Part shown: positions 26,329 through 34,946 of the stretch, piece by piece | Position numbering within the stretch: the stretch's first letter is position 1 | Layout of the letters: every line of letters starts with the position of its first letter | Source: Allobaculum mucilyticum | GTDB taxonomy: Bacteria; Bacillota_I; Bacilli_A; Erysipelotrichales; Erysipelotrichaceae | Assembly (NCBI RefSeq): GCF_022701195.1 | Contig: NZ_CP078089.1 | Span: forward strand, 2,666,001-2,730,000 | Direction of reading: 5' to 3' | DNA length: 64,000 bases | Translations under genes and position numbers: made by a program | The notes under the pieces: generated by a model | The model's input: the letters and a program-made list of their open reading frames with translations, nothing else | Told to the model about the DNA's origin: nothing | Databases searched by the model: none

Positions 26329-28290
26329 CTAAGCCTCTGTCTGTTTGTCGGCTTTCATCTCATCTTCAAGCTTGTCGAGTTCAGAGACCCACATGGTTCT
26401 TGAAGCATCGGAAGGCATGCGCCAGTCTCCGCGTGGAGAGAACGAGATGGAGCCAACTTTTACGCCATCGGGCATGCAGTTGCGCTTGAACTGCTGCGAG
26501 AAGAAGCGGCTGTAGAACAGGCGCAGACGGCTGAGAATTTCTTCTGTCGGCACATCCGGGAAGGCAATCCGGGCCAGATCGAAGATCTTTGCCGGTCGTT
26601 CATGATAGCGGAGCATATGGTAGAGGAAGAAATCGTGCAGATCATAGCTGCCAAGAACCTGTTCGGTCTTCTGGGCGATTTTTCCGTCTTTATCTGGCGG
26701 AAGGAGTTCAGGAGAAACAGGTGTCTCACAGATGGAGATCAGTACATCATGGAGAGCTTTGTCGCCGTTTTTCTCAGCTTCAAGGGCTTCGCTTTCAACG
26801 ATGTAACGAACGAGTGTTTTTGGAACGGAGACATTGACGGCGTACATTGACATATGGTCGCCGTTATATGTGCACCAGCCAAGGGCAAGCTCAGAGAGGT
26901 CGCCTGTACCGATCACAAGCCCGCCAGTCTGGTTCGCCAGGTCCATCAGAATGAGTGTTCTTGTTCTGGCCTGGGCATTTTCATAAGTAATGTCATGCTT
27001 TTCTGGATCCTGTCCGATATCTTCAAAATGCTGGAGAACCGATTTTGAAATCGGAATCGTCCGGCTGGTGACATGGAGAAGATCCATGAGTTTGTCGGCA
27101 TTGGTTTTGGTATGACTTGTGGTTCCAAAGCCCGGCATAGTAACGGCCAGAATGCCAGAGAGGTCAAGATTCAGCAGCTTGAAGGCACGGACGCAGACAA
27201 GCAGAGCAAGCGTGGAATCCAGTCCGCCGGAAATGCCGATGACAACAGACTTGCAGCCGATCTTTTCAAGACGGGTAGCCAGTCCTCGTGCCTGCAGCGT
27301 AAGGATCTGCTGACAGCGTTCAATGCGCTCCTGGCTCATTGACGGGACGAATGGATAGGCTTCAACGGGACGGCGGAGCATAATGGAATGAACGGGTTTG
27401 GAGTGGAACGGAATGCGGGTAATACCGTCTTCAAGCGTTTCAAAGGAAGTTTTGTATTTGAGACGGTCATTGCGCAGAGTTTCCAAGTCGATCTGTGCGC
27501 AGATGTATTTGCCAGGTTTCATCAGAGAAGTTGAAGCGAGCAGCTTGCCGTTTTCGGCGATCAGATCCTGGCCGCCAAAGACAAGGTCGCTTGAGCTTTC
27601 CGAAGGTCCGGCACTAGCATAAACGTACGCTGCATAGTTGCGGGCAGACTGATTCTGAACAAGCGATGTGCGGTATTCCTCTTTGGAAATGTTGTCATTG
27701 GAAGCAGAGAGGTTACAGAGTACGTTTGCTCCTGCACCGGCAAGATGGGAGCTGACTGGAATGGAGACCCAGAGGTCTTCACAGATTTCAACACCGATTA
27801 CAGCACCGGTTGTAAAGTCTTCAAAGACAATGCGGTCGCGGACCGGAACGGCCTTTTTCATAAAGTGAACAACGGCGTTATGCGGCAGATACAGCGAAGA
27901 GGTAAACCAGCGCGGCTCGTAGTATTCGTTGTAGGCAGGCAGATACGTTTTGGCATAGAAACCGAGAACTTCATGATCATGAATAAACGCCGCAGCATTG
28001 TACAGGTGGTTTTCAACCTGCAGCGGCAGACCGACAAGCAGGCTTAAATGATCGGGCAGATTTTTGCACAGCCATTCGAGAGCCTGGAGGGATTTTCGCT
28101 GCAGAAGCGTTTCATAAAACAGATCCTGACACGTATAGCCGGTCAGCGAGAGTTCAGGCGTAACGACTAAACGGACATTTTCGTCCAGCTCAAGGCAGAG
28201 CCGGAGGATTTCTGCGGCATTGGCCATTGGATCGCTGATCGATACGCTCGGTGTCATAGCGCTGACTTCATAGTAGCTGTAGGGATTCAT
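26329..28290 (-). CDS. nadE: Glutamine-dependent NAD+ synthetase
   Basis: 653 residues, the two-domain long form. The N-terminal nitrilase-type glutaminase domain has its triad at E46 (TPELSLTGY), K114 (YAKTYLP) and C170 (GVEICEDLW). The C-terminal synthetase domain has the ATP pyrophosphatase loop GISGGLDSTLAL and GTGDLSELALGW. It amidates nicotinic acid adenine dinucleotide to NAD+ with ammonia channelled from glutamine. It is a single-gene unit. AAGGAG lies about 12 bases before the ATG, slightly far. Confidence 0.96.
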   Translation of the reverse strand: MNPYSYYEVSAMTPSVSISDPMANAAEILRLCLELDENVRLVVTPELSLTGYTCQDLFYETLLQRKSLQALEWLCKNLPDHLSLLVGLPLQVENHLYNAAAFIHDHEVLGFYAKTYLPAYNEYYEPRWFTSSLYLPHNAVVHFMKKAVPVRDRIVFEDFTTGAVIGVEICEDLWVSIPVSSHLAGAGANVLCNLSASNDNISKEEYRTSLVQNQSARNYAAYVYASAGPSESSSDLVFGGQDLIAENGKLLASTSLMKPGKYICAQIDLETLRNDRLKYKTSFETLEDGITRIPFHSKPVHSIMLRRPVEAYPFVPSMSQERIERCQQILTLQARGLATRLEKIGCKSVVIGISGGLDSTLALLVCVRAFKLLNLDLSGILAVTMPGFGTTSHTKTNADKLMDLLHVTSRTIPISKSVLQHFEDIGQDPEKHDITYENAQARTRTLILMDLANQTGGLVIGTGDLSELALGWCTYNGDHMSMYAVNVSVPKTLVRYIVESEALEAEKNGDKALHDVLISICETPVSPELLPPDKDGKIAQKTEQVLGSYDLHDFFLYHMLRYHERPAKIFDLARIAFPDVPTEEILSRLRLFYSRFFSQQFKRNCMPDGVKVGSISFSPRGDWRMPSDASRTMWVSELDKLEDEMKADKQTEA

Positions 28291-28450
28291 AGACGGATCT
28301 TTCTCCTTATATTCAGTAATTCATTTTTTTCTTTTTTAAGCAGGGTGTTTTGCATGTAAGAGCAGAACGCTCTGCTGTTTATTGTAACGGAAAGTCAGGC
28401 AAGGGGAGAAAGGCTTGTCTGCATGGGGAATATTTCCTGTCCAAAAACAG

Positions 28451-28475
28451 AAAAAAGCCGGACAGAGAGTCCGGC
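28451..28475 (-). terminator. Terminator of the polysaccharide operon
   Basis: GCCGGAC/GTCCGGC stem followed on the minus strand by TTTTTT; it sits just past the stop of the last glycosyltransferase. Confidence 0.85.
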
Positions 28476-28488
28476 CTGAAAAGCAGGC

Positions 28489-29499
28489 TTAACGTTCGTC
28501 GCCTGAACCGTCTGAAAAGAGAACATAGAGCAGCAGACTGATCTTGTCTTTTGCGGTAAGCAGACCATTGGATGGATCGCGCATCAGAGCGATATAGGAA
28601 GACAGCTTCCGTTTCTCTACAGTATCCAGATACGCTTGATAAAAGGCTTTCTGGCGAGCGAGATCATCAGTCCAGTCTGCTGGGGAGGTGATCGACAGAG
28701 ATTCAAGGAAATTGCGTCGATCGGAAAACGGCGCAGTGCGGTAATAATGACTGAGTGTTCGCTGAAGCTTGATTTTCAGGTTATCCGGCGTTGCCTGGGG
28801 AAGACTGGTCGTATTGGCATCGTGGATCCGGTAATCAAACAGGGAAAGATCCAGATAATACAGACCATTCTGAATTGCTGCAAGAAGAGCGAGCTGCCAG
28901 TCATGCGGAAGGATGAAGTTTTCATCTTCGACATAGCGCTTTGCCAGCTCTTTTGACACCATCATCGCACATCCCTGAAAGCCGTTATGATGGGCAATTG
29001 TCTGAAGACTGATCTGATTCAGCGAGCCTTCTTTCAGGTTATCGACATGAAGCAGGTTCTGGTTGGACCAGCCGGGAATCGGCTCAACGCTGTAGACTTC
29101 ACCGTTTCCATGCATGAAGGAAAAAGAACTGGCCAGCAGCTGAATACCCGGCTGTATTTTGATCTGCTCCATCATCTTTTCAATTTTGTCGGGATGCCAG
29201 CGATCATCTTGATCACTCAGGAAAATATAGTCACCCTTAGCTTGCGAGAGCAGGGCATGAAAGTTTCTGATGTAGCCAAGATTGGCTCCGTCTTTGATCA
29301 GGCGGATATTGAGATCCGGGTGCCGGTTAATCCATGCCTGAATCACTTCAGGTGTCTGGTCAGTGGAACCGTCATCGCGGATGATCAGTTCATCAAAAGG
29401 AAGAGTCTGTGCTGCGATTGAGTCGAGCTGTTCTTCAATATAGGGTGCGCCGTTGTAAGCGGCGACGACAACGGAAAGAAACGGGCGGGATTCCGTCAT
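28489..29499 (-). CDS. Family 2 glycosyltransferase
   Basis: 336 residues. A GT-A fold begins at SVVVAAYNGAPYIEEQLDSI, with IIRDDGSTD and the metal-binding DQDD in FLSDQDDRW. QGCAMMVSKELA and LPHDWQLAL follow, as in rhamnosyl- and capsule-type transferases. It acts on the cytoplasmic face with a nucleotide sugar. It is last of four genes that include the ABC exporter, 12 bases after the ATPase gene, so it probably builds the exported glycan. The sugar is unknown. Confidence 0.88.
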   Translation of the reverse strand: MTESRPFLSVVVAAYNGAPYIEEQLDSIAAQTLPFDELIIRDDGSTDQTPEVIQAWINRHPDLNIRLIKDGANLGYIRNFHALLSQAKGDYIFLSDQDDRWHPDKIEKMMEQIKIQPGIQLLASSFSFMHGNGEVYSVEPIPGWSNQNLLHVDNLKEGSLNQISLQTIAHHNGFQGCAMMVSKELAKRYVEDENFILPHDWQLALLAAIQNGLYYLDLSLFDYRIHDANTTSLPQATPDNLKIKLQRTLSHYYRTAPFSDRRNFLESLSITSPADWTDDLARQKAFYQAYLDTVEKRKLSSYIALMRDPSNGLLTAKDKISLLLYVLFSDGSGDER

Positions 29500-29511
29500 G
29501 CAGACTGCCCT

Positions 29512-30675
29512 TTATCCTTTCTTGTCATCCTCGGCAGAAACCGGATTGTCATCGACTTTGATGCGGATGCTGCGGCGGTCGATCTGCCGTTTCGTCTTGC
29601 CATCTCGGACAATGGCCTCAAGATGATGGCTGCCGTTGACGAGTTCTTCTTTCGGAATCGTTGCAATATAGCCGACAGTCGCTTCGTCGATAAAGCCGGC
29701 GTAGTCTTCTTCATATGCTCGGAAGACATCGCTTCGAACGGAACGGTGAATATCTGTGACAGGCTTGTCGTCAAAAAGAACTTCGACGACTTCGTTTTCA
29801 GAGTTCGAAACAGCCCAGCCGTTGATCTTCAGATCTTCCTGATTGGAGACAGACTGGAAGGCAACAGGGGAGTCAATGAAGACAGCACCGCGTGGTACAG
29901 CTTCCTGGTCTTCTGCGGCTTTTTTGACTTCTTCTTTGTTATCGATTGCCGACTGTTCGAGATATTTGGAAATGACATAGGTCGGGTCGCCGTCCAGACG
30001 CAGCTTGCCTTTGTAAATCCAGACAGCACGGGAGCAGAGGATTTTAACCATGCCAAGCGAGTGGGAGACGATAACGATTGTTTTCTCGGAGTCGCGCAGT
30101 TCTTCAAGCTTGTCGAAGCATTTGTTCTGGAAGTGCTGATCACCAACGGCCAGGATTTCATCGATCAGAAGAATTTCCGCATCGACGTTGATGGCAACGG
30201 AGAAGGCCAGACGCATGTACATACCGGAAGAGTACGTACGGACCGGCTCATCGATGAACGGGCCAAGTTCGGAGAACTCGATGATGTCATCGATACGCTT
30301 GTCGATTTCTTCGCGATTCAGACCAAAGACAGCCGCGTTGAAGTAGATGTTTTCACGACCGGTAAAGTCCGGGTGGAAACCGGCACCAAGTTCGAGCAGG
30401 CTGGTCAGCTTGCCCTGCGTTTCGATCGTTCCTTTGTTCGGGTAAAGAATCTTGGTCATCAGTTTCAGTAGCGTCGACTTGCCGGAACCATTCGTTCCGA
30501 TCAGAGCGACCGTTTCACCTTTTTTGATGTCGAGGGAGATATCGTCGAGAACGGTATTTTCAATGACGTCGCCTCTTCTGCGGGTCAGCCGTTCTTTGAG
30601 TGTTTTCTGTTTATCTTTATACGTCCGGAATGTTTTGGACATATGCCGGATTTCAATTGCGTTTCTGGGATCCAC
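29512..30675 (-). CDS. Polysaccharide ABC exporter ATPase with C-terminal glycan-recognition domain (Wzt/TagH type)
   Basis: 387 residues from a GTG (AGGTGG upstream). The ATPase domain (about 1-235) has Walker A GTNGSGKST, signature TYSSGMYMRLAF, Walker B ILLIDEILAVGD and the switch His in IVSHSL. Q-loop text LLELGAGFHPDFTGREN is typical of O-antigen and teichoic acid exporters. The C-terminal domain (about 255-375) holds INGWAVSN and RSDVFRAY. It resembles the N-terminal region of the large glycosyltransferase of the same operon, which suggests both bind the same polymer. It pairs with the permease at 33949-34728. Confidence 0.92.
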   Translation of the reverse strand: MDPRNAIEIRHMSKTFRTYKDKQKTLKERLTRRRGDVIENTVLDDISLDIKKGETVALIGTNGSGKSTLLKLMTKILYPNKGTIETQGKLTSLLELGAGFHPDFTGRENIYFNAAVFGLNREEIDKRIDDIIEFSELGPFIDEPVRTYSSGMYMRLAFSVAINVDAEILLIDEILAVGDQHFQNKCFDKLEELRDSEKTIVIVSHSLGMVKILCSRAVWIYKGKLRLDGDPTYVISKYLEQSAIDNKEEVKKAAEDQEAVPRGAVFIDSPVAFQSVSNQEDLKINGWAVSNSENEVVEVLFDDKPVTDIHRSVRSDVFRAYEEDYAGFIDEATVGYIATIPKEELVNGSHHLEAIVRDGKTKRQIDRRSIRIKVDDNPVSAEDDKKG

Positions 30676-30802
30676 AGGTCCACCTCATCTTTCTAGTGTC
30701 TGTATATGGATATGGACAGTGACTGTCTGTCAGACAGAAATTTTTCTTTTTTGCTTCTGCTGGATCAGAGAAGCAGTCACTCAATTGTACAGAAAGATCA
30801 TG

Positions 30803-30855
30803 AAAAAAGCAGAAAGACCGGAAGCCGGAATCGCCGACTCCGTATGTTCCGGTCT
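30803..30855 (-). terminator. Possible internal terminator before the ABC ATPase gene
   Basis: AGACCGGAA/TTCCGGTCT stem (30815-30823 with 30847-30855), with a T run a few bases beyond on the minus strand. It lies about 95 bases after the large glycosyltransferase stop, in a 274-base gap, and may tune downstream expression. Confidence 0.5.
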
Positions 30856-30949
30856 GAATTCTATTTTAACGCTCACACAACTGAAGGCTGCATTTCTGCT
30901 ATAGAGCTGCAGCTCTGATCTTCAGTGTTTAAGTTCTAAGTTCTGTGTT

Positions 30950-33568
30950 CTATTCTTCTGTCTTCTGATCTTCTGCGCCCTTTGCGTTGGCGGCTTTTTT
31001 TTCCGCTTTTGCTTCAGGTCGTTTTGGACGAAGGGTACCGGCTGTGTAGTAGGCTTCGCCAAGGAAATCCGGGTTGATGTACGGGTTGACTTCATCGTCT
31101 TTTCTCAGCTGGTAGGTGATGCCGGTGATGTCATAGTTCGGGGAGTAGTAAGGATCTTCGCTGCGCAGTTCATCCGGCCACAGGGAATACATGTGACGGA
31201 CTTCGCTTTCAAAGCGGGCTTTCTTTTCCGGAGAATCTTCGTAGCCGCGCGTACGGGATTCATAGTGGTACATGCGTGCAAACGGGTCCTGAACAATCTG
31301 ATAGCCGGCTTTGCGGATCTTCAGGCAGAGGTCGATATCGTTGTAAGCAACGGCGAGGTCTTCATTGAATCCACCGACTTCTTCAAAGACATGACGGGGA
31401 ACCATCAGACACGCTGCAGTTGCAGCAGAGACGTTGCGCACCAGGCGCTCGAGGTAGTTTTCAAGACCTTCATAGCGGCCGATAAAGGCATGACCGGCAA
31501 TGCCGGAATGGCCGATAATAACGCCATCGTGCTGGATGGTGGTGTTTTCATAAAACAGCATCGCACCGACTGCACCGACATTTGGAAGCATGGCCTGACC
31601 GAGCATTTCATTGAGCAGGTCGTTGCTCTGCGGTTCGGTATCGTTGTTGAGGAACAGCAGGTATTCGCCTTTTGCATGCTTAACGCCGAAGTTGTTGATG
31701 GCGGAGTAGTTGAACGGATGATTCCAGCTGAGAACTTTTACATTGTCGAAGAGCGACTGAAGCGTCTTGTAGCCTTCGAATGTTTCCAGTTCTGTGGAAT
31801 TGTTATCAATAATGATGACTTCAAAGTTGCGATACTTCATGCCTGTGCAAAGACCTTCGACACAGAGTTCAAGGTCGTTGATGTGATCCTTGCTTGGGAT
31901 GATGACCGAGATCATCGGATTGCCTGGCGTTGCATAGCGAAGACGCTGCTGACCAGGAACGTTGGAACCGATGACTTTTGCATCAATGCCGTTGCGTTTA
32001 GCCCAGGCTTCAATCGCACGCTCGCCTGCACGATATGCCCACAGTTTGGAGTCTGCAGTCAGTGCAGTTGAACCGGCGCACATTCTCCAGTGATAGAGGA
32101 TGCGCGGAACATGACCGACGCGCTCAGGTTTTGTGACATCCATCAGGCGGAGAACAAGATCGTAGTCCTGCGCGCCGTCAAATTCGGAGTACAGCTTGCC
32201 GCCGGCTTTGTCATAGATGTCTCTTTTAATCGTCAGGAAGTGGCAGATGTAGTTGGTCGAACGAAGCAGTGCAGGGGAGAAGTCAGGCTTGAAGTTCGGT
32301 CCGACATAGCGTCCGCTTGCATCTTCGTATTTATCTTCGTCGGTGTAGACAAAGTCATAGTCATGATCTTCGAATTTCTTCATGACACGGTACAGGGTAT
32401 CGGGTTCAAGGAAGTCATCATGGTCATACAGGGCAATGTATTCACCGGTGGCAAGATCAGCAGCCGCATTCATGTTGCCGCTGATGCCATAGTTCTTATC
32501 AAGAGAGCACCATTTGATCTTAGGATCCGGATGGGCTTCAAGCCAGGTGCGTACAGAATCGTTGGTTGAACCGTCCGCAATGCACAGTTCCCAGTTGGTG
32601 TAGGTCTGCTCTCTTACAGAGTCGATCATCTTTTCAAGCAGATCGATCGGCGTGTTGAATGCTGCAACGATCAGAGAAACAAGAGGCTGCTTTTTCAGCG
32701 GATGGTTTCTCTGCCATTCAAGTTCCTCAGGTGTTGTACGGTGAGCGAGGAACCACTGGTTGTATTCATCATTGGCCGGGTCGTCTTTATGAGTGACTTT
32801 GCGGGCGATTTTGGAGAAGAGCGGGCGGACACCGTTGGCTCTTAAATAATCCAGGGAACGGGAAAGGGTATCGCTGTTGAGCGTAACAATCCGGCGCAGC
32901 ATGGATTTTGGAACTTTTGAGGAGATCTGTTTTGTATGGGTACCATCCGTTACGCGAAGGGTAACCGGACCTTTGACATTCGGGTAATCCAGAATGTTGA
33001 TGTTAAAGCCGGTGACGGTTTCACTCAGCGTAAAGTAAGCACGCTCAACATCCCATCTTGGCTGGTAGTAGATTTCAAGGTTCTCAATTTTCTTATTGTC
33101 GCCATCAAGCGCTTCAACCGTAATATCCTCATCGGTATCCCAGCCGATGACCCAGCCCATGATATTGAGGATATCTTTGGCTTCGTTTGGCTGCGAAATA
33201 TCGATGCGGGTTTCAAAGCCGCTGTCATTGGTGGCTTTTGCGGTTTCCTGTTTGTTCCAGGTTTTGGTCTCTTTATCGTTAAAGCTTAAAGAGACTTCCT
33301 TCAGTGTCATTGCAGGAACAACGGCACGCAGGATGAAACGGGGGGATTCGATTTCTTCAGGGATCTTGTCGATGTTTTCGAAACCGCTGTGGCGGTCATG
33401 GCGCAGGCGGAAGCGGACCGGCTCGCCGTTGACTTTGAGTTCAAGCTTTCCGCCAGCGGGGGTGGATGAATCAGCGGCTGTTCCGGAGATAACGATCACC
33501 GCGCTGCCGTCCGCCTTTGGATAGATGCCAAAGCGACGGACGGAAAAAGAATAAAAATCAGTGCTCAT
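30950..33568 (-). CDS. Large protein with two family 2 glycosyltransferase domains
   Basis: 872 residues. The N-terminal 290 residues are beta-rich and include IMGWVIGWDTDEDITVEAL and RWDVERAY. The first GT-A domain (about 293-520) starts at LVSLIVAAFNTP and has the metal site LYDHDDF. The second (about 555-800) starts at MISVIIPSKDH with LFLNNDTEP and ends with AYNDIDLCLKIRKAGY. The tail is Lys/Ala-rich. Such dual-domain enzymes make repeating glycan units of rhamnan- and O-antigen-like polymers. It lies between the permease and ATPase genes of the exporter. No Shine-Dalgarno stands out before the ATG. Confidence 0.9.
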   Translation of the reverse strand: MSTDFYSFSVRRFGIYPKADGSAVIVISGTAADSSTPAGGKLELKVNGEPVRFRLRHDRHSGFENIDKIPEEIESPRFILRAVVPAMTLKEVSLSFNDKETKTWNKQETAKATNDSGFETRIDISQPNEAKDILNIMGWVIGWDTDEDITVEALDGDNKKIENLEIYYQPRWDVERAYFTLSETVTGFNINILDYPNVKGPVTLRVTDGTHTKQISSKVPKSMLRRIVTLNSDTLSRSLDYLRANGVRPLFSKIARKVTHKDDPANDEYNQWFLAHRTTPEELEWQRNHPLKKQPLVSLIVAAFNTPIDLLEKMIDSVREQTYTNWELCIADGSTNDSVRTWLEAHPDPKIKWCSLDKNYGISGNMNAAADLATGEYIALYDHDDFLEPDTLYRVMKKFEDHDYDFVYTDEDKYEDASGRYVGPNFKPDFSPALLRSTNYICHFLTIKRDIYDKAGGKLYSEFDGAQDYDLVLRLMDVTKPERVGHVPRILYHWRMCAGSTALTADSKLWAYRAGERAIEAWAKRNGIDAKVIGSNVPGQQRLRYATPGNPMISVIIPSKDHINDLELCVEGLCTGMKYRNFEVIIIDNNSTELETFEGYKTLQSLFDNVKVLSWNHPFNYSAINNFGVKHAKGEYLLFLNNDTEPQSNDLLNEMLGQAMLPNVGAVGAMLFYENTTIQHDGVIIGHSGIAGHAFIGRYEGLENYLERLVRNVSAATAACLMVPRHVFEEVGGFNEDLAVAYNDIDLCLKIRKAGYQIVQDPFARMYHYESRTRGYEDSPEKKARFESEVRHMYSLWPDELRSEDPYYSPNYDITGITYQLRKDDEVNPYINPDFLGEAYYTAGTLRPKRPEAKAEKKAANAKGAEDQKTEE

Positions 33569-33948
33569 AAAGATTCCGTCTTTCTAACGCGCTTCGAACA
33601 TCGAGCGCGATGGGGGGGGGCAGGGAGATCCGGTTTACAGGAAAAAAGCCGCAGACAGAAGCGTGTCTGCCTCCGGCTGAGAACGCAGTCTTCCGGACGG
33701 CCCCTGAGATGTATTCTTCCTGCTTCAAATTCTTCTCGAACATCCAGGCTGTTCAGTCTGTCCGGGACACCCTTAAAAGCTGTCCGGAACAAAGAGAAAG
33801 TGAGAAGAGAAAAGAAAGAAGCGGGAAGAGTACAGAGAGAAGTTTATAGAGAAAGGCAGGCTGTACTCGATGCAGAGATCCTGCACAGGGAACAGAACCT
33901 GCCTTTGGTCTGCTGCTCCGGCAAAGCCGGAGGATAAAAAATTGCTGC
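33569..33948. other. Gap inside the polysaccharide operon
   Basis: 380 bases without a gene. It contains a run of nine G (33612-33620), an AGGCAGG/CCTGCCT hairpin (about 33854-33906) that could terminate the permease transcript, and a CTCCGGC/GCCGGAG hairpin near 33918. Short frames on either strand look like chance. Confidence 0.45.
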
Positions 33949-34728
33949 TTAGAGTTCTTCGGCGAAGCCCTTCTGCAGCTTGTCGAAAACCCAGGTGCCA
34001 AAAACAGTGATGACGACGCCGAGCGCGAAGACGATGCCCATCTGTGTAAAAGAAGGGAGAATACCGTCCATTGTGACCGCGCGGGTCATGTCGACAATCA
34101 TAGTCAGCGGATTGAGTCGAATCATTACCGCAAGGATGTTTTTGGAGGGGAAGAGACTGAGCGAATAAACGATCGGCGTGCCGTAGAACGCAAGGTTCAG
34201 CAGGAACTGCACGATGTTCGCGACATCCTGAACATAGACATTGATAGCCGCAAGAATAAGACCGCAGCCATAAATGAAGAGTGCTTCAACCAGACCAATC
34301 ACAGGCAGCCAGAGCACATTCCAGGTCAGCGGAATGTGAAAGACAACGCAGAAGATCAGCATGATGGGGATCGAAATGAAGTAGTTGACCAGTCCCGAAA
34401 GAATCTGCGAAAGAACGAGAATCTTCCTTGGAAAGTACACTTTCTTCACGACGCCTTCATTAGCCTTGATGCATCCGGTCGCACCGACGATCGATGTCTG
34501 GAAAAAGTTCCAGGGGAAAATACCAGTAATCAGGTAGACCAGGAAGTTTGGCATACCGCCAGCCATCAGGTACGGGAATACGATGTAGTAAACAAGGACC
34601 TGGAGCAGCGGTGTAAGGAAGGTCCAGAGGACACCGAGAAACGAGCCTTTGTAGCGGCCGCGGATGTCTTTCCGGACATTTGTTTTCAGGAGTTCGCGGT
34701 ATTCATAGAATTCGCGAATCGATTTCAT
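33949..34728 (-). CDS. Polysaccharide ABC exporter permease (Wzm/TagG type)
   Basis: 259 residues; the start has AAGGAGG eight bases upstream. The N-terminus has the family text RELLKTNVRKDIRGRYKGSFLGVLWTFLTP, and about six membrane helices follow. GTPIVYSLSLFP and NPLTMIVDMTRAV are typical of the ABC-2 exporter family. With the ATPase encoded at 29512-30675 it would move a lipid-linked polysaccharide across the membrane. It is the first gene of the four-gene operon. Confidence 0.93.
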   Translation of the reverse strand: MKSIREFYEYRELLKTNVRKDIRGRYKGSFLGVLWTFLTPLLQVLVYYIVFPYLMAGGMPNFLVYLITGIFPWNFFQTSIVGATGCIKANEGVVKKVYFPRKILVLSQILSGLVNYFISIPIMLIFCVVFHIPLTWNVLWLPVIGLVEALFIYGCGLILAAINVYVQDVANIVQFLLNLAFYGTPIVYSLSLFPSKNILAVMIRLNPLTMIVDMTRAVTMDGILPSFTQMGIVFALGVVITVFGTWVFDKLQKGFAEEL

Positions 34729-34903
34729 GAACTGCCCTCCTTAGAGCAAAGCTGGTTTTCTCTCAAAAACCTGCCTTTCCTATTATAGAAGATGGATTGT
34801 GTAAATCAATCAAACACTGTCCTGCGGCCCGAATGTCCCTAAGGTAAAGGCATGCAGGGCTTACGACAGCGCCAGGAAAGACAGTCGTCATACAAAGGAA
34901 AAC

Positions 34904-34929
34904 AAAAAAGCTGCCCGTAAGGACAGCTT
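34904..34929 (-). terminator. Terminator of the hydrogenase gene
   Basis: AAGCTGCCC/GGACAGCTT (one mismatch), loop GTAA, then TTTTTT on the minus strand. Confidence 0.8.
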
Positions 34930-34946
34930 CAATGAGTTCAGTTTGA

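Noticed and set aside
33612-33620. Run of nine G as a phase-variation switch
   Set aside because: It lies in a non-coding gap about 40 bases upstream of the glycosyltransferase start and outside any promoter I can define; possible but unsupported.
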